64,000 nt of DNA, from the NCBI RefSeq assembly GCF_038446665.1, contig NZ_CP151802.1, positions 744,001 through 808,000 on the forward strand, read 5' to 3'. Positions within the stretch are counted from its first letter, which is position 1. The number at the start of each line of letters is the position of its first letter. This DNA comes from Lysobacter sp. FW306-1B-D06B. Its GTDB lineage: Bacteria > Pseudomonadota > Gammaproteobacteria > Xanthomonadales > Xanthomonadaceae. The notes beneath the pieces were generated by a model, which was given only the letters and a program-made list of their open reading frames with translations, was not told the origin of the DNA and ran no database searches. The translations under genes were made by a program, and so were the position numbers. Below, in pieces: positions 18,882-29,187 of this stretch.

Positions 18882-19982
18882 ATGCGTTTTTCCCTTCAAC
18901 GCGAAGTCTTTCTCAAGCCGCTCGCTCAAGTCGTCAACGTTGTCGAGCGCCGCCAGACCCTGCCGGTGCTGGCCAATCTGCTGGTACAGGTGAAGGACGG
19001 ACAGCTCTCGCTGACCGGCACCGACCTGGAAGTGGAGATGGTCTCTCGCGTACTGGTGGACGACGCGCAAGACGGCGAGACCACGATCCCGGCACGCAAG
19101 CTGTTCGAGATCGTTCGTGCCCTGCCCGACGGCAGCAAGGTCACCGTCTCGCAGTCGGCGGAAAAGATCACCGTCCAAGCGGGACGTTCGCGCTTCACGC
19201 TGTCGAGCCTGCCGGCCAATGATTTCCCGTCGATCGACGAGGTCGAGGCCAACGAGCGCGTCCGCGTGCCGGAAGCGGCACTGAAGGAACTGATCGAGCG
19301 CACCGCGTTTGCGATGGCGCAACAGGACGTGCGCTACTACCTCAACGGGTTGTTGTTCGACCTGCGCGAGTCCTCCCTGCGCTGCGTGGCCACCGACGGC
19401 CATCGCCTGGCGCTGTGCGAGTCGCCCCTGGAAAACGGCGGCCAGACCAAGCGCCAGCTGATCGTGCCGCGCAAGGGTGTGCAGGAACTGCAGCGTCTGC
19501 TGGAAGGCGGCGAGCGCGAGGTGGAACTGGAGATGGGCCGTGGCCATCTGCGCGTGAAGCGGGACGATGTCACCTTCACGAGCAAGCTCATCGATGGCCG
19601 TTTCCCGGATTACGAAGCGGTGATTCCGATCGGCGCCGACCGCGAGATCCGCATCGACCGCGAAGTGCTGCGTGCGTCGCTGCAGCGCGCTGCGATCCTG
19701 TCGAACGAGAAGTACCGCGGCGTGAGGCTGGAAGTCTCGCCGGGCCAGCTGAAGATCAGCGCCCATAACCCGGAGCAGGAAGAGGCGCAGGAAGAAGTCG
19801 AAGCCGACACCCGAGTCGACGACCTGGCGGTGGGCTTCAACGTGAACTACCTCCTCGACGCGCTGAGCGCGCTGAAGGACGAGCACGTGGTCATCGCCCT
19901 GCGCGACGCCAACTCCTCGGCCCTGGTGCGGGAAGCCGCGAACGATCGCTGCCGCCATGTCGTGATGCCGCTACGCCTCTAA
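18882..19982 (+). CDS. dnaN: DNA polymerase III beta subunit (sliding clamp)
   Basis: The clamp encircles DNA and holds polymerase III and other enzymes to it. The 366-residue protein shows the family features: start MRFSLQREVFLKPLAQVV, the segment VLANLLVQVKDGQLSLTGTDLEVEM split by normal strand breaks, three repeated clamp domains of about 120 residues each, and a C-terminal end RHVVMPLRL with the MPLRL clamp-loader contact. It is followed by an intrinsic terminator at 20007-20037 and a parS-like site at 19988-20003, so recF probably has its own or read-through expression. Confidence 0.98.
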   Translation: MRFSLQREVFLKPLAQVVNVVERRQTLPVLANLLVQVKDGQLSLTGTDLEVEMVSRVLVDDAQDGETTIPARKLFEIVRALPDGSKVTVSQSAEKITVQAGRSRFTLSSLPANDFPSIDEVEANERVRVPEAALKELIERTAFAMAQQDVRYYLNGLLFDLRESSLRCVATDGHRLALCESPLENGGQTKRQLIVPRKGVQELQRLLEGGEREVELEMGRGHLRVKRDDVTFTSKLIDGRFPDYEAVIPIGADREIRIDREVLRASLQRAAILSNEKYRGVRLEVSPGQLKISAHNPEQEEAQEEVEADTRVDDLAVGFNVNYLLDALSALKDEHVVIALRDANSSALVREAANDRCRHVVMPLRL

Positions 19983-19987
19983 CCCGA

Positions 19988-20003
19988 CGTTTCACGTGGA
20001 ACA
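19988..20003. other. parS: parS-like centromere site 1 (downstream of dnaN)
   Basis: The 16-base sequence CGTTTCACGTGGAACA differs from the parS palindrome TGTTTCACGTGAAACA family only at its outer base and one symmetric position. It keeps the invariant CACGTG core and the flanking GTT/AAC. It lies six bases after the dnaN stop, next to the terminator. Two perfect relatives follow within 1.2 kb. ParB binding is inferred from sequence. Confidence 0.8.
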
Positions 20004-20006
20004 TCG

Positions 20007-20037
20007 ACGCCCGGCCTTGTGCCGGGCGTTTTGTTTT
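20007..20037 (+). terminator. Rho-independent terminator after dnaN
   Basis: The stem ACGCCCGGC / GCCGGGCGT with loop CTTGT (20007-20029) is followed by TTTTGTTTTG on the plus strand. It lies 25 bases beyond the dnaN stop and about 24 bases before the recF start, so recF translation begins just past a transcription end unless read-through is substantial. Confidence 0.85.
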
Positions 20038-20060
20038 GTCGCTCCGCTAAACTGGGCCCA

Positions 20061-21167
20061 ATGCACGTCACCCGACTTGAGCTGCGCCAACTGCGCCGTT
20101 TCCAGGAAGTCCGCCTCGATCCCGCCCCCGGCCTGAACCTCATCACCGGCGACAACGGCGCGGGCAAGACGTCCGTGCTCGAAGCCCTGCATCTGATGGC
20201 CTACGGCCGCAGTTTCCGGGGGCGGGTGCGGGATGGCTTGATCCGGGCGGGCGAACCGGGCCTGGAGGTCTTTGTCGAATGGCAGGAACGTCTGGGAACG
20301 CTGTCTTCAACGCCTTCAGGCGAGCGGACGCGCCGCGCGGGCCTTCGACATACCGGGCAGGAATGGACCGGCCGGCTGGACGGAGCCAGCGTCGGCCAGC
20401 TGGGCGAGCTCTGTGCGGCCTTGGCAGTGGTGACCTTTGAGCCCGGGAGCCATGCGCTGATCACCGGCGGTGGTGAATTCCGCCGGAGGTACCTCGATTG
20501 GGGACTGTTCCACGTGGAACATGACTTCCTGTTGATCTGGCGGCGCTACAACCGTGCACTCAAGCAGCGCAACGCACTCCTGAAGGCGCGGGCCCGGGAT
20601 GCACAGCTTGATGCCTGGGATCATGAGCTGGCAGAAGCCGGCGAGCCGCTGGGCCGCTTCCGCGAGCGCTACCTCGATCTCCTCCAGCCCCGGTTCGAAG
20701 CCTTGCTCGCCGAGCTGGCCCCGGCGTTGGGCCTGAGCCGGATGGAGTACATCCCGGGCTGGCGTCGGGACGAGATGTCGTTAGCCGACGCGCTCCTGCT
20801 GGCACGTGACCGCGACGTGGCCTCGGGCTTCACCAGTGTCGGCCCGCACCGTGCGGATTGGCGGGTCGTGTTCGGTGCCCTTCCCGGCCGGGAGGCCCTG
20901 TCGCGCGGGCAATCGAAGCTGACCGCCCTGGCCGCCTTGCTGGCGCAGGCGGAGCACCACGATGCGGTGCAGGGCGAATGGCCGGTGGTGGCGCTGGACG
21001 ACCTTGCATCCGAACTGGATCGCCACCATCAAGGTAGGGTCCTGGCTCGCCTCCAGGCCAGCGGCGCGCAGGTGTTCATCACCGGCACCGAGCGCCCACC
21101 GGGGCTTTCGATGGATACGCCGATTCATATGTTCCACGTGGAACAAGGCGCAGTCGTTCGCCGTTGA
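20061..21167 (+). CDS. recF: DNA replication and repair protein RecF
   Basis: RecF helps load RecA at single-strand gaps. From the ATG at 20061 (HVTRLELRQLRRFQEV) it has 368 residues, the normal length. Walker A GDNGAGKTS is at 30-38, the SMC-type signature region near residue 280 reads LSRGQSKLTALAALL, and Walker B is near 310 (WPVVALDDLASELD). The in-frame extension upstream would run through the dnaN terminator and is not used. Two perfect parS palindromes lie inside the coding sequence, encoding LFHVEHD near residues 149-155 and MFHVEQ near 358-363; the FHVE tetrapeptide appears twice for that reason. Confidence 0.97.
   Translation: MHVTRLELRQLRRFQEVRLDPAPGLNLITGDNGAGKTSVLEALHLMAYGRSFRGRVRDGLIRAGEPGLEVFVEWQERLGTLSSTPSGERTRRAGLRHTGQEWTGRLDGASVGQLGELCAALAVVTFEPGSHALITGGGEFRRRYLDWGLFHVEHDFLLIWRRYNRALKQRNALLKARARDAQLDAWDHELAEAGEPLGRFRERYLDLLQPRFEALLAELAPALGLSRMEYIPGWRRDEMSLADALLLARDRDVASGFTSVGPHRADWRVVFGALPGREALSRGQSKLTALAALLAQAEHHDAVQGEWPVVALDDLASELDRHHQGRVLARLQASGAQVFITGTERPPGLSMDTPIHMFHVEQGAVVRR
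20506..20521. other. parS: parS site 2 (inside recF)
   Basis: TGTTCCACGTGGAACA is a perfect 16-base palindrome matching the parS consensus bound by chromosomal ParB proteins in Pseudomonas and relatives. It lies within the recF coding sequence, 518 bases from site 1, about 1.8 kb from the candidate oriC. Confidence 0.9.
21130..21145. other. parS: parS site 3 (near the end of recF)
   Basis: A second perfect copy of TGTTCCACGTGGAACA lies 624 bases after site 2, in the last codons of recF. Identical palindromes at two coding positions of one gene are best explained by selection for ParB binding. The parA/parB genes are not in this window. Confidence 0.9.
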
Positions 21168-21219
21168 ATCCTGATCCATCCCTCCCGACTGCTGGGTCAA
21201 CCAGCGTCCGGAGTCCGAC

Positions 21220-21228
21220 TGCTATACT
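21220..21228 (+). promoter_or_regulatory. Probable extended -10 promoter of gyrB
   Basis: TGCTATACT at 21220-21228 is a good extended -10 element (TGN plus TATACT), about 75 bases before the gyrB ATG. No convincing -35 hexamer is seen at the usual spacing, which fits an extended -10 promoter. A second weaker element (TATAGC) lies at 21238-21243. Confidence 0.45.
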
Positions 21229-21242
21229 CCCGATCACTATAG

Positions 21243-23768
<2,526 letters not shown>

Positions 23769-23892
23769 TGCCCGCGCTGCGTGCCGGGGCGCCTGAACGG
23801 CCCCGGCCCCGTCGCGCGCGGCCGTTCAGCCCATTGACGACGTGTTAATCCGGCGGGGGCTACAACCCCAACAGCCACTTCAGGGTGCCCCC

Positions 23893-24696
23893 ATGAAACG
23901 CGTATTGCTTGGCCTTGCCGTTGCCAGCCTGGTGGTCGCCTGCGCGACCACAACCTCACCCACCGGCCGCACCCAGTACGTCGGCGCGGTTTCCCAGGAC
24001 CAGCTGAACCAGCTCGGCGCGCAGGCCTTTACCGAGGCCAAGGCCAAGCAGAAGCTCAGCGCGGATGCGCGCCAGAACGCCTACGTGCGCTGCGTCGCCA
24101 ATGCCATCACGGCCCAGCTGCCGGCCGGCTGGCAGAGCCAGTGGGAAGTCGCCGTGTTCGATGACAGCTCGCCGAACGCCTTCGCCCTGCCCGGCGGCAA
24201 GATCGGCGTGAACACCGGCATCTTCACCGTGGCCAAGAACCAGGACCAGCTCGCGGCGGTGATCGCCCACGAGATCGGTCACGTCGTGTCCCGCCACCAT
24301 GACGAGCGCATCACGCGCCAGCAGGGCACCTCCACACTGCTGGGCATCGGCAGCGCGATCCTCGGGACGGCCTATGGCTCAGGCGCCGGCAATGCGGCCA
24401 GCCAGGTCGGCGGCGCCGCGGCGCAGACCTTCTACCTGCTGCCCAACTCGCGCACGCAGGAGTCCGAGGCCGATGTGGTGGGCCAGCAGCTCGCCGCCAA
24501 GGCCGGCTTCGACCCCCGCCAGGCCGTGAATCTGTGGGAAAACATGATCGCCGCGGGGGGCAGCCGCCCGCCGCAGTGGCTCTCGACCCACCCGGACCCG
24601 CAATCGCGCATCAGCGAGCTGGGCGCACGGGCGGGCAGCCTGATGCCGACCTTCGAGCAGGCCCGCGCCTCGGGCCATACGCCGAAGTGCGGTTAA
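23893..24696 (+). CDS. M48 family metalloprotease lipoprotein
   Basis: This 267-residue protein begins with a lipoprotein signal (lipobox VVAC, Cys 17) from the ATG at 23893. The zinc motif HEIGH is at 126-130, preceded by the typical NAFALPGGKIGVNTGIF region, with the third ligand in ESEADVVG near residue 195. It resembles LoiP/YcaL-type M48 peptidases of the periplasm, which act in envelope protein quality control. It lies 124 bases after gyrB; the gap shows a GC-rich inverted repeat but no clear T tract. The next gene on the same strand is a TPR protein. Confidence 0.9.
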   Translation: MKRVLLGLAVASLVVACATTTSPTGRTQYVGAVSQDQLNQLGAQAFTEAKAKQKLSADARQNAYVRCVANAITAQLPAGWQSQWEVAVFDDSSPNAFALPGGKIGVNTGIFTVAKNQDQLAAVIAHEIGHVVSRHHDERITRQQGTSTLLGIGSAILGTAYGSGAGNAASQVGGAAAQTFYLLPNSRTQESEADVVGQQLAAKAGFDPRQAVNLWENMIAAGGSRPPQWLSTHPDPQSRISELGARAGSLMPTFEQARASGHTPKCG

Positions 24697-24825
24697 CGAA
24701 CCCGCGAATCCGGCACACAACCCCGTATCACAGGCCCGCGAGTTTCTGTTAGCGTGACGCCCCCCTGGCCCCGGTGCCATCGTCCCGCCCTGTCCATACG
24801 GGCGGCAGCAGATCTGAGGTGTTCG

Positions 24826-26040
24826 ATGAACAAGTTTTCCCTCCGCAACCGCAGCATCCTGACCGCGGCCATTGGTGCCGTCCTGGTGCTCGGTGCGGTC
24901 AGCCAGGTCAATGCGCAGTCCGCGCAGGATCGCGCCGAGGAGCGCCGCTCGCGCCACGCGGAAAGCAAGCAGACCGCCAGCAAGCCGGCCGACGAGTACC
25001 CGAACGCCACGCGCCAGGTCGAGGCCAAGGCCTCGTCGAAGGGCGGCCCGAAGCTGCAGAAGATGATGAAGCTGTACGACGACGACAAGGCCGCCGAGGC
25101 CCGCGCCGCCGCGGACGAGATCATCGCCACCGAAGCCTTCAACGCATACGACCGTGCCTTCGCCGCTCAGATCGCGGCGCAGATTGCCTACGACGCCGAT
25201 GACACCGCTGGCGCTAAGGCTTATCTGCAGAAGGCCATCGCCCTCAACGGCCTGGACAACAACGGCCATTTCGGCGCCATGTACATGCTCGCCCAGCTGC
25301 AGCTGCAGGATGAGCAGTACGCCGAATCGCTGAAGACCCTCGACACCTTCTTCGCCGAGACCAAGAGCACCAAGCCGGAGCAGCTCGTGGTGAAGGGCAA
25401 CGCCCTCTACCGCATGGAGCGCTACCCGGAGGCCGCCGCGGTCCTCAAGCAGGCCATCGACGCCAGCCCGAACCCGAAGCCCGAGTGGCAGCAGTTGCTG
25501 ATGGCCACCTACGCCGAGTCCGGCAACGCCGGTGAGGCCGCCAAGATGGCCGAAGCCGTCGCTGCCAAGAACCCGAACGACAAGCGTGCCCAGCTCAACC
25601 TGGCCGCCGTCTACCAGCAGGGCGAGCAGTACGACAAGTCGGCCGCTGTCCTCGAGAAGCTCCGCGCCAGCGGCCAGCTGACCGAAGACAAGGAGTACCG
25701 CCAGCTCTACGCCACGTACCTGAACATGGACGACAAGGAGAAGGAGGCCATCTCGGTCATCAACGACGGCCTGCAGAAGGGCATCCTCAAGCCCGACTAC
25801 CAGACCTACCTGGCCCAGGCGCAGGCGTACTATTTCTCCGATCAGGCCGGCCCGGCGATCGATGCTTACAAGAAGGCCGCTCCTCTGGCACCCGATGGTG
25901 AGGCTTACCTGAACCTCGCCCGAGTGCTGTGGCAGGAAGATCGCGTCCCCGAGGCTAAGGAAGCCGCCAAACAGGCCGTCGCCAAGGGAGTTAAGAAGCC
26001 CGACGACGCCAAGAAGATCCTCGCGCTGCCAAGCAAGTAA
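24826..26040 (+). CDS. Exported TPR-repeat protein upstream of tonB
   Basis: From the ATG at 24826 the 404-residue protein has a cleavable signal peptide (cleavage probably after VNAQS-type site near 33), a charged low-complexity stretch to about 75, then helical tetratricopeptide repeats to the C-terminus, seen in recurring patterns such as ALYRMERYPEAAAVLKQAI and NLARVLWQEDRVPEAKEAA. It is rich in Ala, Lys and Gln and probably periplasmic. It lies 149 bases before tonB; a tie to the TonB system is inferred from position. The protein contains an unusually high proportion of Lys for this genome. Confidence 0.85.
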   Translation: MNKFSLRNRSILTAAIGAVLVLGAVSQVNAQSAQDRAEERRSRHAESKQTASKPADEYPNATRQVEAKASSKGGPKLQKMMKLYDDDKAAEARAAADEIIATEAFNAYDRAFAAQIAAQIAYDADDTAGAKAYLQKAIALNGLDNNGHFGAMYMLAQLQLQDEQYAESLKTLDTFFAETKSTKPEQLVVKGNALYRMERYPEAAAVLKQAIDASPNPKPEWQQLLMATYAESGNAGEAAKMAEAVAAKNPNDKRAQLNLAAVYQQGEQYDKSAAVLEKLRASGQLTEDKEYRQLYATYLNMDDKEKEAISVINDGLQKGILKPDYQTYLAQAQAYYFSDQAGPAIDAYKKAAPLAPDGEAYLNLARVLWQEDRVPEAKEAAKQAVAKGVKKPDDAKKILALPSK

Positions 26041-26189
26041 TCGGCAAAGCGAATCCACTGATTTGCGTGGTTCCACGGCCGCAAATTGGTATATGCTAGG
26101 AGGTTCCCGCGACTCGAATGGGTCACGGGAATCGTATCTGACGGCCCGAGGCGCCCTGGCGTCCGGAATTACCTCCCGAGCTACGGCGC

Positions 26190-26864
26190 ATGACGCAAGA
26201 CCTCGAAATTCACGCTAGAAACGACGACGACCGCGACGGTCTGAACTGGGCGCGTATCGCCGGTATCACGATCGCGATCGCCTTCCACGTCGCGGCACTG
26301 CTGCTGCTTCTTGCTCCTATGGCGCCTCCGGCCCAGCAGCAGAAGGAAGAGGAGGTTACGTTCGTCAACCTCATCAAGCCGCCGCCGCCGCCCCCGCCGC
26401 CGCCGCCGCCGCCGCCGGAACCGCCGAAGGAGCTGAAGCCACCGCCGAAGCTCACTCCGCCGCAACCGACGCCGTTGCCGCCGCCTCCGGAAGAGCCGCC
26501 GATCGTGGTGGACGACCCGAGTCCGGTGGACGTCCAGGCGCCGCCGCCGAGCCCCCCGTCGCCGCCCGCACCGGCCACGACGATTGGTTCGAGCGTCGAC
26601 CCGTCCTCGAAGCGGCTCAACCCGCCCAAGTACCCGCCGACGGAAGCCCGTCAGGGTATTGGTGGCACGGTCGTGCTGATCATCACCATCGACGGCTCGG
26701 GCAACGTGCTCGACGTCTCGGTCGAGAAGTCCAGCCGCAACCGCAACCTCGACCGTGCTGCGATGGATGCCGCCCGGAAGTGGAAGTTCAACCCGGAAAT
26801 GCAGAACGGCGTTGGCGTCACCAGCCGCGTCCGCGTCCCGGTCGATTTCGTCCCGCCGACCTGA
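26190..26864 (+). CDS. tonB: Energy transducer TonB
   Basis: TonB carries proton-motive energy from ExbB/ExbD to outer-membrane receptors. The 224-residue protein has a short cytosolic N-terminus, a membrane anchor at about 22-43 (ARIAGITIAIAFHVAALLL), a long Pro-rich periplasmic spacer at about 63-130, with 13 consecutive Pro residues, and the C-terminal TonB domain from about 140 (KRLNPPKYPPTEARQG ... ARKWKFNPEMQNG). The 5' region has AT-rich runs (TTGGTATATGCTAGG at 26086-26100) that may be the promoter; I see no clear Fur box. exbB, exbD1 and exbD2 follow. Confidence 0.95.
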   Translation: MTQDLEIHARNDDDRDGLNWARIAGITIAIAFHVAALLLLLAPMAPPAQQQKEEEVTFVNLIKPPPPPPPPPPPPPEPPKELKPPPKLTPPQPTPLPPPPEEPPIVVDDPSPVDVQAPPPSPPSPPAPATTIGSSVDPSSKRLNPPKYPPTEARQGIGGTVVLIITIDGSGNVLDVSVEKSSRNRNLDRAAMDAARKWKFNPEMQNGVGVTSRVRVPVDFVPPT

Positions 26865-26936
26865 TCGGGGTCACGGGATTCGTAGCAAGCACTCCGTAAC
26901 ACACTCCTTTTCCACGACATTTCAAAGGTAAGCGTC

Positions 26937-27689
26937 ATGCTGCAGGAAACCACCACCGCTGCGACTGCTGGAGGCTCCAACGCCCAGGCACTTCAGCAGA
27001 TGAGCTTCGCGCATCTGTTGCAGAACTTCGACTTCGTCGGCTGGGTCGTCTTCATCACTCTGGCGATCATGTCGATCCTGTCGATCTACTGGATCGTTGT
27101 GAACTTCGTGAAGAACCTGCGCCTGCGCGCCAGTTCGGATCGCGTCGTCTCCACGTTCTGGGAAACCCCGAACGCGCAGGACGCCATCCGTTTCATGGAA
27201 GAGCAGGGCCGTTTCGAGCCGTTCTCGAAGATCGCCCTCGACGCCGCCCAGGCGGCTGCCCACCACCAGCGTCACGAAGGTTCGCGTCTCGTCGAGTCGC
27301 TGAACCGTTCGGAGTTCGTTGACCGCGCGCTGCGCCAGGGCGTGACCCGCGAGTCCTCGAAGCTGGAAGCCGGCCTGACCGTGCTCGCCACCGTCGGTTC
27401 GACCGCTCCGTTCGTCGGTCTGCTCGGCACCGTGTGGGGCATCTACCACGCCCTGATCCGCATCAGCGCGACCGGCCAGGCTTCGATCGACGCCGTCGCA
27501 GGTCCCGTGGGTGAAGCGCTGATCATGACCGCCATCGGTCTGTTCGTCGCGATCCCGGCGGTGCTGGCGTACAACTTCTTCACCCGCCTCAACCGCGTCA
27601 CGAACAACAAGTTCGATACCTTCGCGCACGACCTGCATGACTTCTTCGCCACCGGCTCGCGCGTCGGCGAAGTGGCTGCGAAGCGCTAA
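26937..27689 (+). CDS. exbB: TonB-system proton channel protein ExbB
   Basis: ExbB forms the pentameric channel that, with ExbD, energises TonB. The 250-residue protein has three membrane segments: about 34-54 (FVGWVVFITLAIMSILSIYW), about 148-170 and about 183-205, with the conserved loop GSTAPFVGLLGTVWGIYHAL between the cytosolic domain and the second segment and GEALIMTAIGLFVAIPAVLAY split across the third. The ATG at 26937 follows an AAAGGTAAG ribosome site. It lies between tonB and exbD1. Confidence 0.95.
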   Translation: MLQETTTAATAGGSNAQALQQMSFAHLLQNFDFVGWVVFITLAIMSILSIYWIVVNFVKNLRLRASSDRVVSTFWETPNAQDAIRFMEEQGRFEPFSKIALDAAQAAAHHQRHEGSRLVESLNRSEFVDRALRQGVTRESSKLEAGLTVLATVGSTAPFVGLLGTVWGIYHALIRISATGQASIDAVAGPVGEALIMTAIGLFVAIPAVLAYNFFTRLNRVTNNKFDTFAHDLHDFFATGSRVGEVAAKR

Positions 27690-27735
27690 GCACTCGTTCT
27701 AACGACATCCTCTTGCAGCAGGTTGGAGTCTCGTA

Positions 27736-28155
27736 ATGGCCTTCAGTACTGGCGATAGCGGCGGCCCGATGGCCGAGATCAACGTCACGCCCCTCGTGGA
27801 CGTGATGCTGGTTCTGCTCATCATCTTCATGATCACCGCGCCCCTGATGTCGCATAAGGTCCAGGTCGATCTTCCCGAAGCGAATCTGGACAAGCGCGAC
27901 AATCAGGCTCCGCCCACTCCGCCGATCAGCATCACGGTGGAAGACAACGGCAGCCTGTATTGGAACGACGAGCCGGTGACCAAGGATCTGCTTGAGAGTC
28001 GTCTGTCGATCGAAGCTCAGAAGACCCCGCAGCCGGCGATCAACGTCCGCGGCGATAAGACGACCAAGTACCGCATCGTTTCCGAAGTGGTGCAGATTGC
28101 GCAGGCCCAGGGCATGCGCAAGGTCGGCTTCATGGCGCTCAAAGAACCTCGCTGA
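27736..28155 (+). CDS. exbD1: Biopolymer transport protein ExbD (first copy)
   Basis: This 139-residue protein has a short cytosolic N-terminus, one membrane segment ([20 protein letters not shown]) with the conserved Asp (residue about 22 in the LVDV motif) that carries protons, and a periplasmic domain. It lies 46 bases after exbB and 15 bases before a second exbD. In Xanthomonas campestris the order tonB-exbB-exbD1-exbD2 is known, and exbD1 is needed for ferric iron uptake. Confidence 0.95.
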   Translation: MAFSTGDSGGPMAEINVTPLVDVMLVLLIIFMITAPLMSHKVQVDLPEANLDKRDNQAPPTPPISITVEDNGSLYWNDEPVTKDLLESRLSIEAQKTPQPAINVRGDKTTKYRIVSEVVQIAQAQGMRKVGFMALKEPR

Positions 28156-28170
28156 TCCGGAGACCCAGTA

Positions 28171-28584
28171 ATGGCATTTGCATCGAATTCCGGTGGCGGT
28201 CCGATGGCGGACATGAACGTCACGCCCCTCGTGGACGTGATGTTGGTTCTGCTGATCATCTTCATGGTGACGGCGCCCCCGCTGACGTATCCGATCGACG
28301 TCAACCTGCCGCAGAAGTCGCTGAACCCACCGCCGCAAACGCGCGAACCGCCGCCGCCGATCAGGCTGCGTATCGACGCGTCCGGACAGGTGTATTGGAA
28401 TGACGCACCGCAGCCGATCACCGCGATCCAGGACATGATGAGGGCGGAGGTCCAGCGCGACCCGAGCAATCAGCCCATGCTCGAGATCGACACCAGCCCG
28501 GACGCCGATTACGGCATCCTGGCGAAGGTGCTGGCGCATGCGAAGAACGCCGATATGGAAAAGATCGGCTTTGTTCAGAACTGA
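28171..28584 (+). CDS. exbD2: Biopolymer transport protein ExbD (second copy)
   Basis: This 137-residue protein shares the [20 protein letters not shown] membrane segment and proton-carrying Asp with ExbD1, but its periplasmic part differs, with a Pro-rich stretch ([15 protein letters not shown]). The opening codons of exbD1 and exbD2 are very similar at the DNA level, which indicates tandem duplication. In X. campestris exbD2 is dispensable for iron uptake but was needed for some TonB-dependent functions. A strong terminator follows at 28604-28634. Confidence 0.95.
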   Translation: MAFASNSGGGPMADMNVTPLVDVMLVLLIIFMVTAPPLTYPIDVNLPQKSLNPPPQTREPPPPIRLRIDASGQVYWNDAPQPITAIQDMMRAEVQRDPSNQPMLEIDTSPDADYGILAKVLAHAKNADMEKIGFVQN

Positions 28585-28603
28585 TTGACGCTTACCTGTC
28601 GTG

Positions 28604-28634
28604 AAAACGCCGCCTCCGGGCGGCGTTTTCTTTT
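28604..28634 (+). terminator. Rho-independent terminator after exbD2
   Basis: An 11-base stem (AAAACGCCGCC, loop TCCG, GGCGGCGTTTT) at 28604-28629 is followed by CTTTTG on the plus strand. Its A/T flanks make it potentially bidirectional. It ends the tonB-exbB-exbD1-exbD2 unit and cuts it off from the third exbD gene. Confidence 0.88.
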
Positions 28635-28752
28635 GGGGCTCCGAGCGCCGGAGTGTGAACGCAGACTGGCTGTGCCCCGTCCCCGTCCCCTTGCGGGTTT
28701 CGCGGCGCCAGGTTTAGCGTGGAACCGGGCATGGGGCCCTCGGGAGGTTGCA

Positions 28753-29169
28753 ATGGCTGCTTCCGTTTTCCGTGATTCCCAGCATTCCCACCGCGGCCAC
28801 GTCGAGGTCGCCCAGATCAACATCACCCCGCTGGTCGACGTAATGCTGGTCCTGTTGGTCATCTTCATGGTGGCCACGCCCGTGATGACCGGGCAGATCG
28901 ACCTTCGCATCCCGCAAGCCACTGACTCGTCCACCCGGACCAAACCACCGCCGCGCGTGGAGCTCAAGGTCGAAGGCAATGACCGCTTCACGCTCGACGG
29001 CGTGGCCCTGACCCGCGCCGAACTCCCGCAGGCCCTGCGCGAGCTGGCCCAGGCCGAACAGCGGCCGATCGTGCAGATCAGCGCGAACGCGGACGCGGAC
29101 TACCAGGACTTCGCCTGGACGCTGGCCGAGGCCCAGCACAACGGCGTGCGCGACATCGCCTGGCAGTGA
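28753..29169 (+). CDS. Third ExbD/TolR-family protein
   Basis: From the ATG at 28753, preceded by GGGAGG, the product has 138 residues: a charged N-terminus, the membrane segment [20 protein letters not shown] with the conserved Asp, and a periplasmic domain (EQRPIVQISANADADYQDF). The open frame extends upstream to 28585, but that part is a GC-rich leader without family similarity. It is closer to ExbD than to TolR and has no ExbB partner beside it, so it must share ExbB or another MotA-type partner. It lies beyond the exbD2 terminator, so it has separate expression. Confidence 0.9.
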   Translation: MAASVFRDSQHSHRGHVEVAQINITPLVDVMLVLLVIFMVATPVMTGQIDLRIPQATDSSTRTKPPPRVELKVEGNDRFTLDGVALTRAELPQALRELAQAEQRPIVQISANADADYQDFAWTLAEAQHNGVRDIAWQ

Positions 29170-29187
29170 TGCACCGGGCGCCCGCCC

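Noticed and set aside
23769..23892. Terminator after gyrB
   Set aside because: A GC-rich inverted repeat is present (GCCGGGGC with GCCCCGGC-like arms) but lacks a T tract, so termination cannot be supported.
26041..26189. Possible Fur box upstream of tonB
   Set aside because: No stretch approaches the 19-base Fur consensus; only a weak AT-rich promoter-like run is present.
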